NCBI RefSeq assembly: GCF_003952005.1
Contig: NZ_QXGJ01000009.1
Location: 1-64,000 of the forward strand
Direction: 5' to 3'
Length of the DNA stretch: 64,000 nucleotides
From: Bifidobacterium callimiconis
GTDB taxonomy: Bacteria; Actinomycetota; Actinomycetes; Actinomycetales; Bifidobacteriaceae
Below are positions 62,700-64,000 of the stretch, in pieces. Made by a program: the position numbers and the translations under genes. The notes beneath the pieces are model-generated. The model saw only the letters and a list, made by a program, of their open reading frames with translations. It was not told the origin of the DNA and ran no database searches. The first letter of the stretch is position 1. Each line of letters starts with the position of its first letter.

Positions 62700-62939
62700 G
62701 TCTTCCTCTCAATCCTTGCATGTCCGCAACCGACATGCTTCGATTCATATAACTGGAATAGAGTAAACGTCCCGCGTCGATACGTATGGTGGGGTGCCCG
62801 AAGTACGGACGCCGGGAGTAGCCATCAGGCGTTTGTGACGCCGATGTGCCGTTTGAGGCCAGTGTAGTGCGGCCCCGACCCTATTCCAAAACGGATCGGC
62901 CGGCGCCGCGTGTGCGATATGACGCGAATGCGTGTGCGA

Positions 62940-63650
62940 TCAGCGACGATGATCGAGCTCGTGCCAGGCGATCTCCGCGGCGGCGAGCTGCGCCTTGCGC
63001 TTGGACGAGCCGGTGGCCACGGCGATTTCGCTGCCGTCGGGCAGGATCACGTGAGCGGTGAACTCCGGACGGAATTCCGGACCGCCGACCTCCATGCGGT
63101 ACTGCGGTTCGCCCAGACCCTTCTTGTGCGCCTTCACGGTGAGCGACGTCTTCCAGTCCAGGGCAGGGCCCTCCTGCGTGACCTCGGCGAGCGTTTCATC
63201 GATCAGGCCGTGCACCACCGGACGGGCGCCCTCGATGCCATGCTCCACGAACACGGCGCCGATCAGCGACTCGACGGTGTCGCACAGGATCGAGTCCTTG
63301 TCGGCGCCACCGGAATCGGCCTCGCCGCGGCCGAGCAGAATGTACTGGCCCAGGTTGAGCTTGGTGCGGGCGATCGCGGACAGCGACTCCTCGGATACGG
63401 CCTTGGCGCGCATCTTGGCCATCTGACCTTCGGAGAAGTCGGGGTGCTTGGAGAACAGGGTCTCGGTGGTGACCAGTTCCAGGACGGCGTCGCCGAGGAA
63501 CTCCAGACGTTCGTTGTTGGGCATGCCTTCGTGTTCGTGTGCGAAGGAACGATGAGTGAGTGCATGGATCAGCAGCTCGGGGCTGATCTCGGCGCCCAGC
63601 GCCTTGAGCAGGCGGGCGGAAGCGTCGTTGTGATTGTGATTCTCGGACAT
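62940..63650 (-). CDS. rnc: Ribonuclease III
   Basis: 236 residues. NERLEFLGDAVLELVTTETLF is the RNase III signature with the catalytic Glu/Asp, and DTVESLIGAVFVEHG is the second metal site. The double-stranded RNA-binding domain occupies about 160-232 (DWKTSLTVKAHKKGLGEPQY..., GSSKRKAQLAAAEIAWHEL). It processes rRNA precursors and other duplex RNA. It follows rpmF on the same strand, with a terminator between. Confidence 0.96.
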   Translation of the reverse strand: MSENHNHNDASARLLKALGAEISPELLIHALTHRSFAHEHEGMPNNERLEFLGDAVLELVTTETLFSKHPDFSEGQMAKMRAKAVSEESLSAIARTKLNLGQYILLGRGEADSGGADKDSILCDTVESLIGAVFVEHGIEGARPVVHGLIDETLAEVTQEGPALDWKTSLTVKAHKKGLGEPQYRMEVGGPEFRPEFTAHVILPDGSEIAVATGSSKRKAQLAAAEIAWHELDHRR

Positions 63651-63707
63651 AATGAATCCCAGCTTAGTCGCGGGGTGGAATTGCCGAGGGGAATGGTGGG
63701 GAAATAC

Positions 63708-63750
63708 AAAAGGACCCTGCCACCCGTCGATGGCAGGGTCCTTTATCGCT
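63708..63750 (-). terminator. rpmF terminator
   Basis: AAAGGACCCTGCCA (63709-63722) and TGGCAGGGTCCTTT (63731-63744) form a perfect 14-bp stem with an eight-base loop. On the minus strand it is followed by TGTATTTCCCC after a T-rich stem base. Confidence 0.88.
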
Positions 63751-63782
63751 TGTTGCGTTAGACGCTACGAAGCCGGTTCAGC

Positions 63783-63977
63783 TCACTTGCTGAAGGCGGG
63801 CTTGATGGCGTCGCGGTAGACGCGGCCGCGGAACTGGCCGCAGCTCGGGCAGGCCATGTGCGGCAGAGCGGGCTCGCCACAGTTCGGGCAGGCCACGGTC
63901 TGAGCGGCGGAAGTCTTCCAGTTGGCGCGGCGCGAATGCGTGTTGGCGCGCGACGTCTTGTACTTAGGCAGTGCCAT
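63783..63977 (-). CDS. rpmF: 50S ribosomal protein L32, zinc-binding form
   Basis: 64 residues. [21 protein letters not shown] is the L32 start, and CPNC (residues 30-33) with CPSC (43-46) form the zinc ribbon. An AGGATCC-type sequence lies before ATG 63977. rpmF and rnc are neighbours in many bacteria. The promoter lies near or beyond the window end. Confidence 0.96.
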   Translation of the reverse strand: MALPKYKTSRANTHSRRANWKTSAAQTVACPNCGEPALPHMACPSCGQFRGRVYRDAIKPAFSK

Positions 63978-64000
63978 TTCGGATCCTCTATTTCGATGTA

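Noticed and set aside
61143..62867. Long plus-strand open frame opposite ilvB
   Set aside because: Shadow of ilvB, rich in His/Arg/Gly, no recognisable motif.
1..64000. tRNA genes
   Set aside because: No GGTTCRANYCC-type T-loop within a cloverleaf context was seen in the spacers; a covariance search would be decisive.

Overview
The window reads as a Bifidobacterium chromosome (Actinobacteria). The coding sequence is GC-rich, the L28 and L32 proteins are of the zinc-binding four-cysteine type, the surface proteins carry LAXTG sorting signals typical of high-GC Gram-positives, and the exopolysaccharide (EPS) genes are organised as in bifidobacteria. The genus is inferred from gene content and style; no 16S rRNA is present. 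Region 1 (1-10.9 kb) opens with a 5S rRNA, the end of an rrn operon. It continues with core genes: a beta-propeller lactonase, a ClC chloride transporter, a UMF1-type permease, a CPBP protease, rpmB, recG, rsmD and trmD. Region 2 (11.1-17.1 kb) is a sugar or polyol catabolic cassette: a zinc dehydrogenase, a DUF4867 sugar-binding-type protein, a GPH symporter, an AraC-type regulator and a ROK regulator. It sits between trmD and rimM-khpA-rpsP, genes that usually form one operon, and palindromic repeats lie at both junctions. Region 3 (17.2-24.7 kb) holds rimM, khpA, rpsP, a membrane endonuclease/phosphatase-fold protein, ffh and an ABC-F ATPase. 

Region 4 (25.2-43.0 kb) is a complete Wzx/Wzy-type EPS locus read left to right. 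It contains a priming sugar transferase, a DUF4012 protein, a fused Wzz/BY-kinase and UDP-glucose dehydrogenase. These are followed by a PssD protein and a PssE protein fused to a GT4 enzyme, an alpha/beta-hydrolase-like protein, GT2, GT32 and GT4 enzymes, two left-handed-beta-helix acyltransferases, a Wzx flippase and two Wzy-like membrane proteins. Base composition falls sharply inside this locus, suggesting acquired strain-specific genes. Region 5 (43.0-49.7 kb) is an accessory island. It has a secreted protein with a YGP/GDERNF signature beside a small membrane protein, a non-coding decayed tract, a HEPN-type Abi protein with an extra C-terminal domain, an AAA ATPase preceded by 10-bp tandem repeats, and a third Wzy-like gene that is a close paralogue of the one at 41.6 kb but points the other way. 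The LMW tyrosine phosphatase at 50.4 kb probably reverses the BY-kinase and so completes the EPS control pair. 

Region 6 (49.8-64.0 kb) returns to mostly core genes: a basic-tailed conserved protein, two LAXTG surface proteins, a class I glutamine amidotransferase, cysS, a DUF559-like nuclease, an AIM24 protein, ilvB-ilvN, rnc and rpmF. 

Two repeat families stand out. One is a composite palindrome (a CTTCCCC..GGGGAAG or CTCCCTCC..GGAGGGAG stem, a second variable stem, then a short tail), seen at six intergenic loci. The other is a 180-220 bp element with nested inverted ends built on CTTCCCTAGGT and CTTCGCTAGGT. It occurs three times, each time between convergent genes. A third notable structure is the cluster of GATCTGGGT motifs in the divergent region that controls the start of the EPS locus. 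No tRNA, CRISPR array or intact insertion sequence was seen.
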